From contig NZ_CADIKL010000011.1 of assembly GCF_902859945.1 (NCBI RefSeq), forward strand, positions 124,001 through 188,000: a DNA stretch of 64,000 bases, written 5' to 3'. Position 1 is the first letter of the stretch, and every line of letters starts with the position of its first letter. This stretch comes from Paraburkholderia caffeinitolerans. Lineage in GTDB: Bacteria > Pseudomonadota > Gammaproteobacteria > Burkholderiales > Burkholderiaceae. Below the pieces are notes generated by a model, which was not told the origin of the DNA, did not search any database, and saw nothing but the letters and a program-made list of their open reading frames with translations. Position numbers and translations under genes: made by a program. Below, in pieces: positions 16,910 to 25,438 of this stretch.

Positions 16910-17911
16910 TCAGCGCGCCAGCGTTTCCGAGGGGCTCTCGCCGAACCAGCGCTTGTAGTCAGTAGTGAAGTGCCCGAGATGACAGAATCCCCACTGATAG
17001 GCCACCGCCGTCACCGTGGTCCGTCCCGGTTCCGATCGCATCAGTTGCTCGCGCACCCGTTGGAGGCGGATGTCCTTGACCAGTAGCATCGGCGATGTGT
17101 TGCGGTACTTTCGGAAACCGGTGTAGAGCGAACTGGTGCTCACACCGGCGTGCGCGGCGATGTCACCCACGGTAATCGGCTCGTGCGCGTGTTCCTCGAC
17201 AAACAGTTCGGCCCGCCGCACGAAGGCCGGCGTGATGGTGCGCGGCTCCTCGAGAAACGCCTCCGACTGGTTGCTGCGCTGACACCCTAGCAGCATGGTC
17301 ACGATCATCTGCTCGATTTGAGCCGTAAGCAGCGGCGACGCGGAAGGTTCTTCGCCGTCCAGGTAGTCGATCAACCAGGAGATGGTCCGCATCCAGCGCT
17401 TGCCGGCAAGCGAGTCGAGCGGCATGGCGGTCTCGAACTCGATCCGGCGTTGCACACCGCGACCGAGGTGCTGGCCGCACTGTCGCTCCAGCAGATCGCG
17501 GTCCACCCTCAAGATGAGCTTCTCCGTGTTCGCGCCGTGACGGATCCGGATTGGACGTTGGGCGTTGAGAACGCTGCCGACGGTCGACGACGTGTAAGTG
17601 GCCTCGCCGCTACTGTCGATGCACTCGCCCCCGCGCAACGGCATCTGCACGAGATAGAAGGTGTCGAACTGGCTGGGGATTATCGTGACCTCGCCACCGT
17701 AGCTCATCCGGCCGATGCCAATGCCTCCGAGACTTCGGTAGTACATGCGCGCGTCCACCGGGCTGTGCGCATCCAGGCTCGACAGTTCATTCTCGCAGAA
17801 CACGCGCGCTCCCCAGAGCCGCGCCTCCTCGATGTCTCGCGTCTGGAAGCGCTCGAAGCTGTGCATCGCACAAGGGTCTTCGTGGCCGGCGTTCCGTCCA
17901 TGTAGTTCCAC
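16910..17911 (-). CDS. AraC/XylS-family transcriptional activator (paralogue A)
   Basis: A 333-residue regulator. Residues about 60-130 form the sensing domain with GIGRMSYGGEVTIIPS and FYLVQMPL, and the C-terminal 100 residues hold two HTH motifs (ITVGDIAAHAGVSTSSLYTGF and AVAYQWGFCHLGHFTTDYKRWFGESP). GTG at 17911 has AGGAG five bases upstream. It is a close paralogue of the regulator at 35479, on the other side of the catabolic operon. XylS-like regulators such as OxoS control 2-oxoquinoline oxygenase genes, so this pair is a good candidate for that operon. Confidence 0.85.
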   Translation of the reverse strand: MELHGRNAGHEDPCAMHSFERFQTRDIEEARLWGARVFCENELSSLDAHSPVDARMYYRSLGGIGIGRMSYGGEVTIIPSQFDTFYLVQMPLRGGECIDSSGEATYTSSTVGSVLNAQRPIRIRHGANTEKLILRVDRDLLERQCGQHLGRGVQRRIEFETAMPLDSLAGKRWMRTISWLIDYLDGEEPSASPLLTAQIEQMIVTMLLGCQRSNQSEAFLEEPRTITPAFVRRAELFVEEHAHEPITVGDIAAHAGVSTSSLYTGFRKYRNTSPMLLVKDIRLQRVREQLMRSEPGRTTVTAVAYQWGFCHLGHFTTDYKRWFGESPSETLAR

Positions 17912-18190
17912 ACTAGTCTCCTACATCATCTTTGCCGAATACCAACCCACGCACGTTTCGAAACACCCGCGCCCAAATGCTTCTGGGTGCCGTGCGGGAC
18001 ACGGGCGTGCCTGCCGTAGCGATCGACAGGCTTCGACCCCAAAAAATTTCGGTTCCCGCGCCAGCGGTCGGTTCAGGGACCGGTGAGCGGCCGCACGGAG
18101 GCGGATACGGGACGAACTGGGAGCGTTCGGTCGAGTGCGATCCGCAGACTGACTCGAGCCATGAGCCGTTGCCAGCCGAACCCCTTGAAA

Positions 18191-18259
18191 TATCTCGATA
18201 TTTTATGAATTATCGGGAATTCAACCATAAGTGTTTTTACCATGCAAGATATTGAGATA
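18191..18259. promoter_or_regulatory. AT-rich divergent control region with imperfect inverted repeats
   Basis: TATCTCGATATT at 18191-18202 recurs as the imperfect inverted copy GATATTGAGATA at 18248-18259 (10 of 12 positions match). This AT-rich patch stands out in the 397-bp gap between the divergent AraC gene and the GntR gene. It is a plausible operator for the GntR or AraC protein. I see no other feature in the gap. Confidence 0.5.
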
Positions 18260-18308
18260 AGATGTCGAGACTTTCATGACCAGGCTGGAGCCTTGAGGAG
18301 ACGTGGAC

Positions 18309-19040
18309 ATGCCCCTCGCGCACACGCCGCCGACCGTCGATTCCGACGAAGAACCGCTTCCTTTGTCCGAGGATGGCAAGGCAGCCCGGTCGTTGATCGA
18401 GTCGGCGTACCTGCGGCTTCGTCGCGACATCATTGAGGGGCGCCACCCAGCCGGTGAGAAGCTCAGGGTCGAACATCTCAAAGACATGTACCAGACGAGT
18501 GCCGGTACGCTGCGCGAAGCGCTGGCGTTGCTGGTGTCGGACTCACTGGTCGTGTCCCAGGCCCAGCGCGGATTCCGCGTTGCGCCAATGTCGCTCGAAG
18601 ATCTGGCCGACATCACGAGAACTCGAACCTTGCTGGAGTGCGAAGCGCTGCGGGAGTCCATCCGGCAAGGCGACGATGAATGGGAAGCGCGAATCGTGAG
18701 CACCTACCACCGGCTGTCGCTGGCGGAAGCCCGGCTGACAAGCCAAGTCGCCGGCACATTCGATGAGTGGGAAGAACGCAACCAGGCGTTCCATGAAGCC
18801 TTGGTATCCGCGTGCTCCTCCCGCTGGATCCTCCGCTTGCGGGCACTGCTGTATCAGCAGTCGCGCCGCTACCGCCGGATTTCTGCGGTTCGTCCCGTGG
18901 TATTGCAAGTCGTGCATGAGCAGCACCGGGCAATTTACGAAGCCGCATTGAGCCGCGACATCGAGCGCGCCGATCAGGTATTGAGCGAGCATCTCCAGTT
19001 GGCTGCCTCGGCAATTCGCGAAAAAGACCTCTCGAAGTAG
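18309..19040 (+). CDS. GntR-family (FCD) transcriptional repressor
   Basis: The 243-residue product has an N-terminal winged HTH (AYLRLRRDIIEGRHPAGEKL ... TSAGTLREALALLVSDSLV) and a C-terminal all-helical FCD ligand-binding domain (TRTLLECEALRESI, then NQAFHEALVSACSSRW and HEQHRAIYEAALSRD, with metal-binding His positions). FadR-subfamily regulators of this type control organic-acid and aromatic catabolism. GAGGAG lies eight bases before the ATG at 18309; a GTG at 18303 is too close to it. It is divergent from paralogue A and next to the long catabolic operon. Confidence 0.87.
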   Translation: MPLAHTPPTVDSDEEPLPLSEDGKAARSLIESAYLRLRRDIIEGRHPAGEKLRVEHLKDMYQTSAGTLREALALLVSDSLVVSQAQRGFRVAPMSLEDLADITRTRTLLECEALRESIRQGDDEWEARIVSTYHRLSLAEARLTSQVAGTFDEWEERNQAFHEALVSACSSRWILRLRALLYQQSRRYRRISAVRPVVLQVVHEQHRAIYEAALSRDIERADQVLSEHLQLAASAIREKDLSK

Positions 19041-19063
19041 GTCGCCGGAGCCGCTGCCCGCGA

Positions 19064-19165
19064 GCGCCCGGGAAGGTTTCGCCTGCGAAGCGGGAAGTGT
19101 TCGACCTGCTGATCGAGGGCAACGCATCCAAAGCTATCGGCGCGGAATTGAACGACGTCAGATGA
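19064..19165 (+). pseudogene. remnant of a LuxR-type response-regulator DNA-binding domain
   Basis: In one frame the DNA encodes VSPAKREVFDLLIEGNASKAIGAEL and then reaches a stop. This matches the start of the LuxR/FixJ HTH (typical form LTPREREVLDLLIEG.SNKEIA.EL). There is no start codon or receiver domain and the second half of the HTH is missing. StyR of styrene pathways has such a domain, so this may be a trace of a lost two-component system. It is short, so the call is cautious. Confidence 0.5.
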
Positions 19166-19182
19166 AATGCGCGCTCAACCTC

Positions 19183-20049
19183 TTAGCGTGACAGGAAGTC
19201 CAATACCATCCTGTTGAACTTTTCCGCATGCTCCCACTGCACCCAATGACCACACCGGTTGAACATGTGGAACTCTGCGTCCTGCAATCCGGATAGCAGA
19301 CACAATCCGATGTCATAGGGCACAAATCGATCCTCTCTACCCCAGACGATCAGTGTCGGAGCCTCGATCTCCGGCAATCGCGGTTGATAGTCCGTGAACT
19401 GCCTGGGGTTTGCTGCCATACTCGACACCCAATTTTCAAGGTGGTGCTTGTTGGCTTGCATGTTATTGACACGCTGTTGCAGCAGGTCATCGGTCAGTGC
19501 CGATGGGTCAAAAACAAACACATTCATCATGCGTTTGACGTTTTCCAGCGTAGGCTCTCGATAAACGAAATTCAGTAGCTTGATCCCTTCTGTCGGCTGG
19601 GGAACGAACGTGCTGGGCCCACCGGTACCGCCACCCATGCAGACCAGCCGATGAACGCGATCTGGATTGGCAAGCACGAAGGCCGTAGCCGAATGCGCTC
19701 CCATCGAGTTTCCGATCAAACTGATTTTATCGATTTGAATCTGATCCAGAACCGCGCGAACGACTTGACCGTTAAATTCCGAGCGCGAACCCTGGGCAAT
19801 CACAACCGGATCACTCTTTCCGAATCCCGGAACATTGATGAGTAGAACGCGATATCCGGCACCGGCAAACGCATCAATATTTCGATGATAATTAGCCCAT
19901 CCGGTTGCCCCTGGGCCTGAGCCATGAAGCATGACCACGACAGGATCCTCAGCGCACCCCACGTCGTTATAGTGCACCTTGTAGTCGATATCATGCACTC
20001 GGACCACAACCTCACGGCTGGTCTGCGCCTCATTGAAAAGAAAACTCAT
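19183..20049 (-). CDS. alpha/beta hydrolase, MhpC/BphD-type meta-cleavage product hydrolase
   Basis: A 288-residue C-C bond hydrolase. The oxyanion segment [14 protein letters not shown], the nucleophile elbow GNSMGAHSA, the acid in [15 protein letters not shown] and the catalytic His in [13 protein letters not shown] are all present. MhpC enzymes are 288 residues long and split the ring-fission product of 2,3-dihydroxyphenylpropionate into succinate and 2-hydroxypenta-2,4-dienoate. ATG at 20049 is chosen over GTG 20106 to give this length. It is the last gene of the long operon. A second hydrolase of the same family is encoded at 25439. Confidence 0.87.
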   Translation of the reverse strand: MSFLFNEAQTSREVVVRVHDIDYKVHYNDVGCAEDPVVVMLHGSGPGATGWANYHRNIDAFAGAGYRVLLINVPGFGKSDPVVIAQGSRSEFNGQVVRAVLDQIQIDKISLIGNSMGAHSATAFVLANPDRVHRLVCMGGGTGGPSTFVPQPTEGIKLLNFVYREPTLENVKRMMNVFVFDPSALTDDLLQQRVNNMQANKHHLENWVSSMAANPRQFTDYQPRLPEIEAPTLIVWGREDRFVPYDIGLCLLSGLQDAEFHMFNRCGHWVQWEHAEKFNRMVLDFLSR

Positions 20050-20110
20050 ATCTGATCTCACATCGAAGTCATATGGCAGGACGTTGGCGACATATCGCCT
20101 CGGCACGATT

Positions 20111-20854
20111 CTAAATACTCATACCGCCGTCCACAGAGAGTGTGGAACCTGTGACATATTTGGCTTGATCAGACAGCATCCACAAAACCACTTTGCCAAC
20201 TTCGTGCGGTTGACCAATTCTGCGCATAGGAATCATTTCGTCCAGTAGATGCACGTCTCCGCCGGTCGAGCGCATGTAATTAGGGGTTTCGGTGGCCCCT
20301 GGACAAATAGCATTGACGCGAATATTGGATTTCGCGTACTCCTTGGCTACGGCTTTGGTCAACCCTACCACCGCGTGTTTGGAAGCGACGTAATGGGCGA
20401 TCCCCTCCACGCCACGAAGTCCGAAGATTGATGCGTTGTTGACAATGGAACCGCCACCCGAGCGAAGCATCGCTTCAACCTGATACTTCACACCATAGTA
20501 GACACCCTTGAAGTTCAGGTCGATCACCCATTCCGCTTCTTCAATCGGCGTTTCATGGATGGGATGGAATTCGCCATGACCGCCCGCATTGTTGAACGCG
20601 AAGTCGAGACGACCGAAGCGGGATTCGACGAATGCCACCAGAGATTCGTTATCTTCTCGCGAGGCTGCATCCGCGATATAAATTTCGGCGCTCCCGCCCT
20701 GGGAGACGATGCGCTCGCGAGCCGAACGCAATTTATCTTCTGTGCGCCCCGCCAGAACTACGGTGGCACCCTCTCGCGCCAATTCCAGCGCCGCGGCCAT
20801 GCCCATACCGGAGCCGCCACCCGTGATAAGTCCAACTTTATCTTTCATCAACAT
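20111..20854 (-). CDS. short-chain dehydrogenase/reductase
   Basis: A 247-residue classical SDR. It has the NAD(P) motif TGGGSGMG, the NNAGG motif and the catalytic YVASK with an upstream Ser in VNNASIFG. The C-terminus [13 protein letters not shown] is typical of the FabG-like group. An arginine after the first beta strand (AGRTEDKL) may favour NADP(H). In aromatic pathways such enzymes oxidise dihydrodiols or alcohols or reduce ketones; the substrate here is not determined. Confidence 0.85.
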   Translation of the reverse strand: MLMKDKVGLITGGGSGMGMAAALELAREGATVVLAGRTEDKLRSARERIVSQGGSAEIYIADAASREDNESLVAFVESRFGRLDFAFNNAGGHGEFHPIHETPIEEAEWVIDLNFKGVYYGVKYQVEAMLRSGGGSIVNNASIFGLRGVEGIAHYVASKHAVVGLTKAVAKEYAKSNIRVNAICPGATETPNYMRSTGGDVHLLDEMIPMRRIGQPHEVGKVVLWMLSDQAKYVTGSTLSVDGGMSI

Positions 20855-20888
20855 CCAATATCCCCTTCCGTGTTTCTGCCCGCATCAC

Positions 20889-21443
20889 TTAAGCGGCTTT
20901 GGCCTCAACCAGGTTTTTTGATTCGCCGCCGGGAATGCGACTTTCATGCACCAGATTACGCCGCAAAACAACTGCCTGCCCGCCATGCGTTTTACCGTTG
21001 ATCCATGCGGAGAGCGACGAATCCATATAGTCCGCGTGCCCCGGAAACCAGTCCATCAGGGATTGTGCAAGCCGATGAACAGCGCCCAACCCGATCTGGC
21101 CAATAGCGGCTAACTGATGGACCTGAAACACCGAGGCAAGAACCTCATCGTGCTGATCGCGATGGCATTTGGAATATACGTCAGGAAATGCCGTTTTCTC
21201 CATCCACTCGTGCTCAAGATCGAAGTGGGAAATCAGATGCGCTTCCACCGCTGCAAGAGCGGCCAGAGCGGTTTCCGCCGTACTGTTCCGCAACGCCATT
21301 ACGATGTGCACGAACTCCCGGTGCTCATCATCCATCGGCCCGTGGCCGAGAAGCAGGCCATCATTCCATTCCAGCCTTTCGATACGCATGGTCGTTCGCT
21401 GTGCGTGGTGCGCGTGATGATTGCTCGATTGCGGATTGCTCAT
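20889..21443 (-). CDS. bacteriohemerythrin in catabolic operon
   Basis: The 184-residue protein has the full hemerythrin diiron ligand set: His-41, His-73 and Glu-77 (H-x3-E), His-94 and His-98 (H-x3-H), His-136 and Asp-141 (H-x4-D). Such proteins bind O2 reversibly and can deliver it to oxygenases. ATG at 21443 has GGGGAG six bases upstream; the longer ORF overlaps the cupin gene. It lies between the cupin and the SDR. A His-rich N-terminus (residues 8-14) and a C-terminal extension after the fold are unusual. Confidence 0.85.
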   Translation of the reverse strand: MSNPQSSNHHAHHAQRTTMRIERLEWNDGLLLGHGPMDDEHREFVHIVMALRNSTAETALAALAAVEAHLISHFDLEHEWMEKTAFPDVYSKCHRDQHDEVLASVFQVHQLAAIGQIGLGAVHRLAQSLMDWFPGHADYMDSSLSAWINGKTHGGQAVVLRRNLVHESRIPGGESKNLVEAKAA

Positions 21444-21475
21444 TCTGACTCCCCACTCCCGTTCTCGATGGGCGA

Positions 21476-22006
21476 TTACTTGCGCGGAACGCCGAGAAGG
21501 ATCGAAGCCATCACGGCAGGTTGCGCGCTGCGATTGCGCCAAGCGTGCCTTGTGCCATTCTGGATCACGATGTCACCCGCCCGAAGATCACGTGTTTCAC
21601 CGTCATCGAGTTCAAGCGTCAATTCGCCGGCGAGGATGATGTCGTAGTCAACCGAATCGGTGATGTGAAATCCCGAACCGTCGGGCTCGAAGCATTCGGC
21701 GAGACCCGGCAGCACGTTCGCGTATTCGGCACCAGCGGCCGCCCCGTCGAAACCGGGGCCCGCCGTCACTGCGTCGGGCGGAAATTGCACGATCATGAAC
21801 CGCGAACCATTTAACGCGGGCAGCACTGAAGCAGACTGACCAACTGGATCACCGCCCGTATGCGGCAAGACGCCCGACGGATTGGTTGCCCATACCTGTG
21901 TGGTCTTGAATCCAGGCACCGCGACGAATTCATGACCTTGCGCTTCACCGTCAAGGAGGATCACAGATTTACCGTTTTGTTGACCCGTTACAACACGACG
22001 CACCAT
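21476..22006 (-). CDS. cupin-domain protein
   Basis: A 176-residue single-cupin protein. The C-terminal barrel contains SVDYDIILAGELTLELDDGE (cupin motif 1 region) and AGDIVIQNGTRHAWRN (motif 2 with a metal-type His). The first motif lacks the usual G-x5-H-x-H pattern, so metal binding may be partial. Relatives are annotated only as cupin proteins in aromatic-degradation loci. GGGAG precedes the ATG. Function unknown; dioxygenase, isomerase or ligand-sensing roles are possible. Confidence 0.75.
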   Translation of the reverse strand: MVRRVVTGQQNGKSVILLDGEAQGHEFVAVPGFKTTQVWATNPSGVLPHTGGDPVGQSASVLPALNGSRFMIVQFPPDAVTAGPGFDGAAAGAEYANVLPGLAECFEPDGSGFHITDSVDYDIILAGELTLELDDGETRDLRAGDIVIQNGTRHAWRNRSAQPAVMASILLGVPRK

Positions 22007-22020
22007 CTTCGCACTCCCAA

Positions 22021-23142
22021 TTACTGCGTGATAACTACATTGACGAAACCGCCCGCACGCTTTTCTGCGTCGCTCAGCGCTTCGTTTGCCTGATCCAGCG
22101 TGTATGTGTGGTTTTCGAAGACGGATACGTCGAGCGTACCTGCTTCGATCATGTTCACCAGATCCTGGCCTTCACCAACCGTGAACCAAAGCGAACCGAT
22201 GACCGACAGGGCCGAACACATCATTTCGTGCATGTTGATCGGCACTTCATTGATCTGTGCGCCTATTTCCACGAGGCGACCGCCGCGGCGCAGGCACCCA
22301 AATGCGTCCTTCGTCACTTGCATGTTGGCCGTACTTGGGGCGATTGCGTCCACCACTGCGTCGGCACCAACGCCGCCCGTCTGCTCCTTGGCCCATGCAG
22401 CCATGTCGCCCGAACCGGATACGAACGTGGAGATTCGCCGGGGATCGATATCCTTTACACGGGCCAGCGTTTCTTCGTTGCGTGCAACGACCAGGATTTT
22501 GGCTGCGCCCATAGCTCGTGCGATCAGCGTAGCGCCTAGACCCAGCGTACCCGTACCGCCGATGATAAGAACATTTTTACCGCCAGCAACACCGGCCTTG
22601 CGCAGACCCGCGTATGCCGTGCCCAGATAGCCGAAACGTGCGCCGGTTTCGAAGCTGACTTCATTGCCAAGCTTCACCAGACCATCTGCCGGTGCCGTAG
22701 CGTATTGACTGAAGCCACCATACGGATAGTGTTCGTAGACCTTCTTCGACTTCGGACCAAAGCCAAAGTAGCCCTGGAACGTATAGGCTTCGCAGAAAAT
22801 GGTTTCGCCAACGCGGCATGCGTGGCACGAACCGCAGGAGCGCCCCGGATTAATGTATACGCGATCACCGACCTTGACGCCTGTCACTGCGTCACCGACT
22901 TCGGCCACGACGCCCGCTGCGTCCAGGCCGAAAATTGCCGGGAGATCGGGCAGCGTCAAATATGCCTTGTCATTTGCATAGTTGCTGATGACGTTGCGCA
23001 GATTCGGAACCACACCTGATGCTTTCAGCCGAACGATCACATCCGTGGGACGCTGAAGTTTCGGATATGGAATGGTCTCGATGGTGAAGTTGCCCGAGGC
23101 GTCGTGAACGCGCGCAGCGCGCATCGTTTGATTGTTGCTCAT
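22021..23142 (-). CDS. MDR-superfamily alcohol dehydrogenase-like protein lacking catalytic zinc ligands
   Basis: A 373-residue medium-chain dehydrogenase/reductase. The structural zinc lobe is intact (Cys-103, 106, 109 and 117 in RSCGSCHACRVGETIFC) and the Rossmann motif is IIGGTGTLGLG. At the catalytic zinc positions, however, the usual Cys is replaced (ASGVVPNLRN) and the usual GHE becomes GLD. It may therefore work as a zinc-independent C=C or quinone reductase rather than as an alcohol dehydrogenase. It sits between mhpD (with its mhpF stub) and the cupin gene. Confidence 0.8.
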   Translation of the reverse strand: MSNNQTMRAARVHDASGNFTIETIPYPKLQRPTDVIVRLKASGVVPNLRNVISNYANDKAYLTLPDLPAIFGLDAAGVVAEVGDAVTGVKVGDRVYINPGRSCGSCHACRVGETIFCEAYTFQGYFGFGPKSKKVYEHYPYGGFSQYATAPADGLVKLGNEVSFETGARFGYLGTAYAGLRKAGVAGGKNVLIIGGTGTLGLGATLIARAMGAAKILVVARNEETLARVKDIDPRRISTFVSGSGDMAAWAKEQTGGVGADAVVDAIAPSTANMQVTKDAFGCLRRGGRLVEIGAQINEVPINMHEMMCSALSVIGSLWFTVGEGQDLVNMIEAGTLDVSVFENHTYTLDQANEALSDAEKRAGGFVNVVITQ

Positions 23143-23181
23143 TTCCGTGTCTTCTTTATAGAGTTACTGACGCACAAAGCG

Positions 23182-23244
23182 TCACTGCCCTTGGTTTTTG
23201 CCCGAGCCGATGATGGCTACTTTGAGCTTCTCTGTCATATTCAT
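23182..23244 (-). pseudogene. mhpF: N-terminal stub of acetaldehyde dehydrogenase (acylating)
   Basis: Directly overlapping the mhpD stop (TAATG) is a short reading frame encoding MNMTEKLKVAIIGSGKNQGQ and a stop. The part up to GSG matches the start of MhpF/DmpF acetaldehyde dehydrogenases (KVAIIGSGNIGT). The rest of the gene is absent, and a small inverted repeat (23168-23184) lies at the junction. This looks like an internal deletion that removed mhpF and any following aldolase gene. Confidence 0.6.
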
Positions 23245-24029
23245 TACTCGATGAAAGTGGCGCGAACGCTGCCCAGACCTTCGATAATTGCGGTGTAAGT
23301 GCCAGGCTCGGTGACTGCAACCATGGGACCCAATGCGCCGGTCAATACCACGTCACCAGCACGCAGCGGCGTACCCAGTGCGGCCATACGATCGGCAAGC
23401 CATACTGCAGCATTCAACGGATTGCCCAGGCAGGCTGCGCCGCTACCCGTGGATAGAACTTCACCGCCCGATTCGAGCCGCATCGCGCAAGTGGCGAGAT
23501 CGATTTGCGACAGCGGAACCGGACGCGAGCCCACTACGAAAGCCGCAGAACTGGCGTTGTCCGCGACGGTATCCACGAACTTGATGTCCCAATTCTGAAT
23601 TCGGCTATCCACGACTTCCAGCGCGGCCACTGCGTAGTCCGTGGCACCGATCAGATCGGCAAACGTATGGCGCTCGCGAGTGAGATCACGATTCAGCACC
23701 AGTGCGATCTCGGCCTCAACTTTCGGCTGAATCAATCTCGAAAGCGGGATCGGCTGTGCGTCGCCGTACGCCATGGAGGCAAACAGCGCACCGAAATCTG
23801 GCTGATCCACACCCAACTGCCTCTGCACCGCCAGCGATGTCAGACCGATCTTGCGACCGACGATTCGCTCACCCTGTGCTACCCGCGCATCCACGTTGAT
23901 CTGCTGCACCGCATAGGCAGACTGCATGTCATCCAGTGCAATTTCACCGCGCACCGGGGCGATAACTTGACGGCTAATTTCGGCATCCTTAAGACGTGCC
24001 GCGATAGCCTTCTGTTTTTCCTGCTGCAT
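23244..24029 (-). CDS. mhpD: 2-keto-4-pentenoate hydratase
   Basis: A 261-residue hydratase that adds water to 2-hydroxypenta-2,4-dienoate. It has GRKIGLTSLAVQ, PKVEAEIALVL with the metal-binding acidic residues, EVVDSRIQNW and ADNASSAAFV in the family order. It is a second hydratase, in addition to dmpE in the phenol operon. A GAGGAGGG site precedes the ATG. It lies 11 bp after mhpB, and the two genes are adjacent steps in dihydroxyphenylpropionate degradation. Confidence 0.9.
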   Translation of the reverse strand: MQQEKQKAIAARLKDAEISRQVIAPVRGEIALDDMQSAYAVQQINVDARVAQGERIVGRKIGLTSLAVQRQLGVDQPDFGALFASMAYGDAQPIPLSRLIQPKVEAEIALVLNRDLTRERHTFADLIGATDYAVAALEVVDSRIQNWDIKFVDTVADNASSAAFVVGSRPVPLSQIDLATCAMRLESGGEVLSTGSGAACLGNPLNAAVWLADRMAALGTPLRAGDVVLTGALGPMVAVTEPGTYTAIIEGLGSVRATFIE

Positions 24030-24040
24030 CCGTGCCCTCC

Positions 24041-24985
24041 TCAGGCGTTAGGCGATGCGTGCATGCACGCGAATCCCGCGATCCATTCAGGAATAGCCCG
24101 ATAGAAGTCGATCTCTGCCGTGTAGTCGCCGAACGCAGACAACGCAGCAAAGGCCGCAACCCAAGTGCGAATCTCGTGCGCACTCTTGCCTGCGTCCCTC
24201 GATACATCCTCATTACTCAACCGATCAACGGCCAGCAAATCGTTTTGCATCATCTTCAGGAATGCCATATCCCACTCAGGATTCAGCGCACGCATGTTCG
24301 GGGTCGCTCCTGAGGTGAACGCCCTGGCTGCGCTGATCACCCGCTCCTGTCTGGCATTGCGTGCTTCAGGGCCGAGATTGCGCCCGGTGTAAATCAGGCG
24401 ATCTGAAATCTCCTGAGTAGCGCCCTTCAACTCGGGAATCGGCGGCTCATGCGATATGCCACCCGAACCCAGGATCAGCACACGTTTCCCGGTCGATTTC
24501 AGAAACTCGCCAATGGCCTGACCCATCATGCGGGACCGGCGAAGCGTTGACATAGGCGGTGCCACCGAATTGATGAACACCGGAATCACTGGGTAGTAAT
24601 CGAGTCCACCTGTGACTTGTTCCAATGCCTGCGCTGCGCCGTGATCCACCGACATACGATAGGAAATCGCCATATCGATATCGCGGCTCAGGACATACTC
24701 GACCATTGCGCGCGCTTCTTCTGCCGGAACCGGAAGCGTCCCCGCCAGGCTTTTGTAGTCGCCAATGGCCTCGGCCCTCGCGCCGATACAGAAGCTGGGC
24801 ATCAACTCATAGAAAAATCCGTTGTAGTGATCGGGAGCAAACACGACCACCAGCTCGGGATCGAAGGCGCGAACACGCTCCCGCGAGGCAGCATTGATCC
24901 TGGCAACTTCGGCAACCACCTCCGGCTCAGGATCGAAGTACCCATGCAAAGGCGTATGGGAAAGGCACTCAAGAACAGCTGGCAT
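24041..24985 (-). CDS. mhpB: 2,3-dihydroxyphenylpropionate 1,2-dioxygenase-like (LigB-type extradiol)
   Basis: The 314-residue product has the length and motifs of E. coli MhpB: LSHTPLHG near the N-terminus, APDHYNGFF with His-53, SVDHGAAQAL with His-115 and GSGGISHEPP with His-179; the last two match the catalytic histidines known in MhpB. It opens the ring of 2,3-dihydroxyphenylpropionate or 2,3-dihydroxycinnamate with Fe(II). In this operon it follows an N-heterocycle-type oxygenase, so a dihydroxyphenylpropionate-like catechol is the likely intermediate. Confidence 0.92.
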   Translation of the reverse strand: MPAVLECLSHTPLHGYFDPEPEVVAEVARINAASRERVRAFDPELVVVFAPDHYNGFFYELMPSFCIGARAEAIGDYKSLAGTLPVPAEEARAMVEYVLSRDIDMAISYRMSVDHGAAQALEQVTGGLDYYPVIPVFINSVAPPMSTLRRSRMMGQAIGEFLKSTGKRVLILGSGGISHEPPIPELKGATQEISDRLIYTGRNLGPEARNARQERVISAARAFTSGATPNMRALNPEWDMAFLKMMQNDLLAVDRLSNEDVSRDAGKSAHEIRTWVAAFAALSAFGDYTAEIDFYRAIPEWIAGFACMHASPNA

Positions 24986-24994
24986 ACCTGGGCC

Positions 24995-25420
24995 TTAAAC
25001 GCGTTTGAAAGTCAGACGGGCAACGCGGGCTTCCGGCGTACCGGCTTCCAGCTTGTGTGTAGTCAACGACAACTGATCGCCGTTCAGTTCTGCATAGCGT
25101 TTCTGCTCGCCGCCTACCCAGTTCGGAAACAGGGAGTGTTTGACCTTGTGCGTCACGACGTTGCCCTCAACCTCCCAGTCACCTGCGTACGTCAGATACG
25201 TGTTGTAGGCCCCGGCCTTTTCCGCATCCGATGCGTTCCATTGGCCTCCGGTCGTGAAGTTCGCCCTGTCCTTCCTGGTAATGGCACAGAACATGCCGTT
25301 CGGACCATACTCCATGAATCCTTCGAGTTCCTGACCCATCGGATAGGTGACTCGACCATCGTCAAAGATTTGTTCCCAGGCGAGGATGTGCCAACGGCCC
25401 TTAACATCGAGATTTTCCAT
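24995..25420 (-). CDS. lipocalin-like domain protein
   Basis: A 141-residue protein beginning with the lipocalin-like pattern DVKGRWHILAWEQIFDDGRVTYPMG, followed by YGPNGMFCAI, YTLTYAGDWEV-type strands and a basic beta-strand end (TPEARVARLTFKRV). No signal peptide is seen, so it acts in the cytosol. Proteins of this family bind small hydrophobic ligands; some in catabolic clusters act as cyclases or isomerases. Its position between a hydrolase and mhpB suggests an intermediate-binding or isomerising role, which is an inference. Confidence 0.75.
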   Translation of the reverse strand: MENLDVKGRWHILAWEQIFDDGRVTYPMGQELEGFMEYGPNGMFCAITRKDRANFTTGGQWNASDAEKAGAYNTYLTYAGDWEVEGNVVTHKVKHSLFPNWVGGEQKRYAELNGDQLSLTTHKLEAGTPEARVARLTFKRV

Positions 25421-25438
25421 GCTGTTGCTGGCTCCCCG

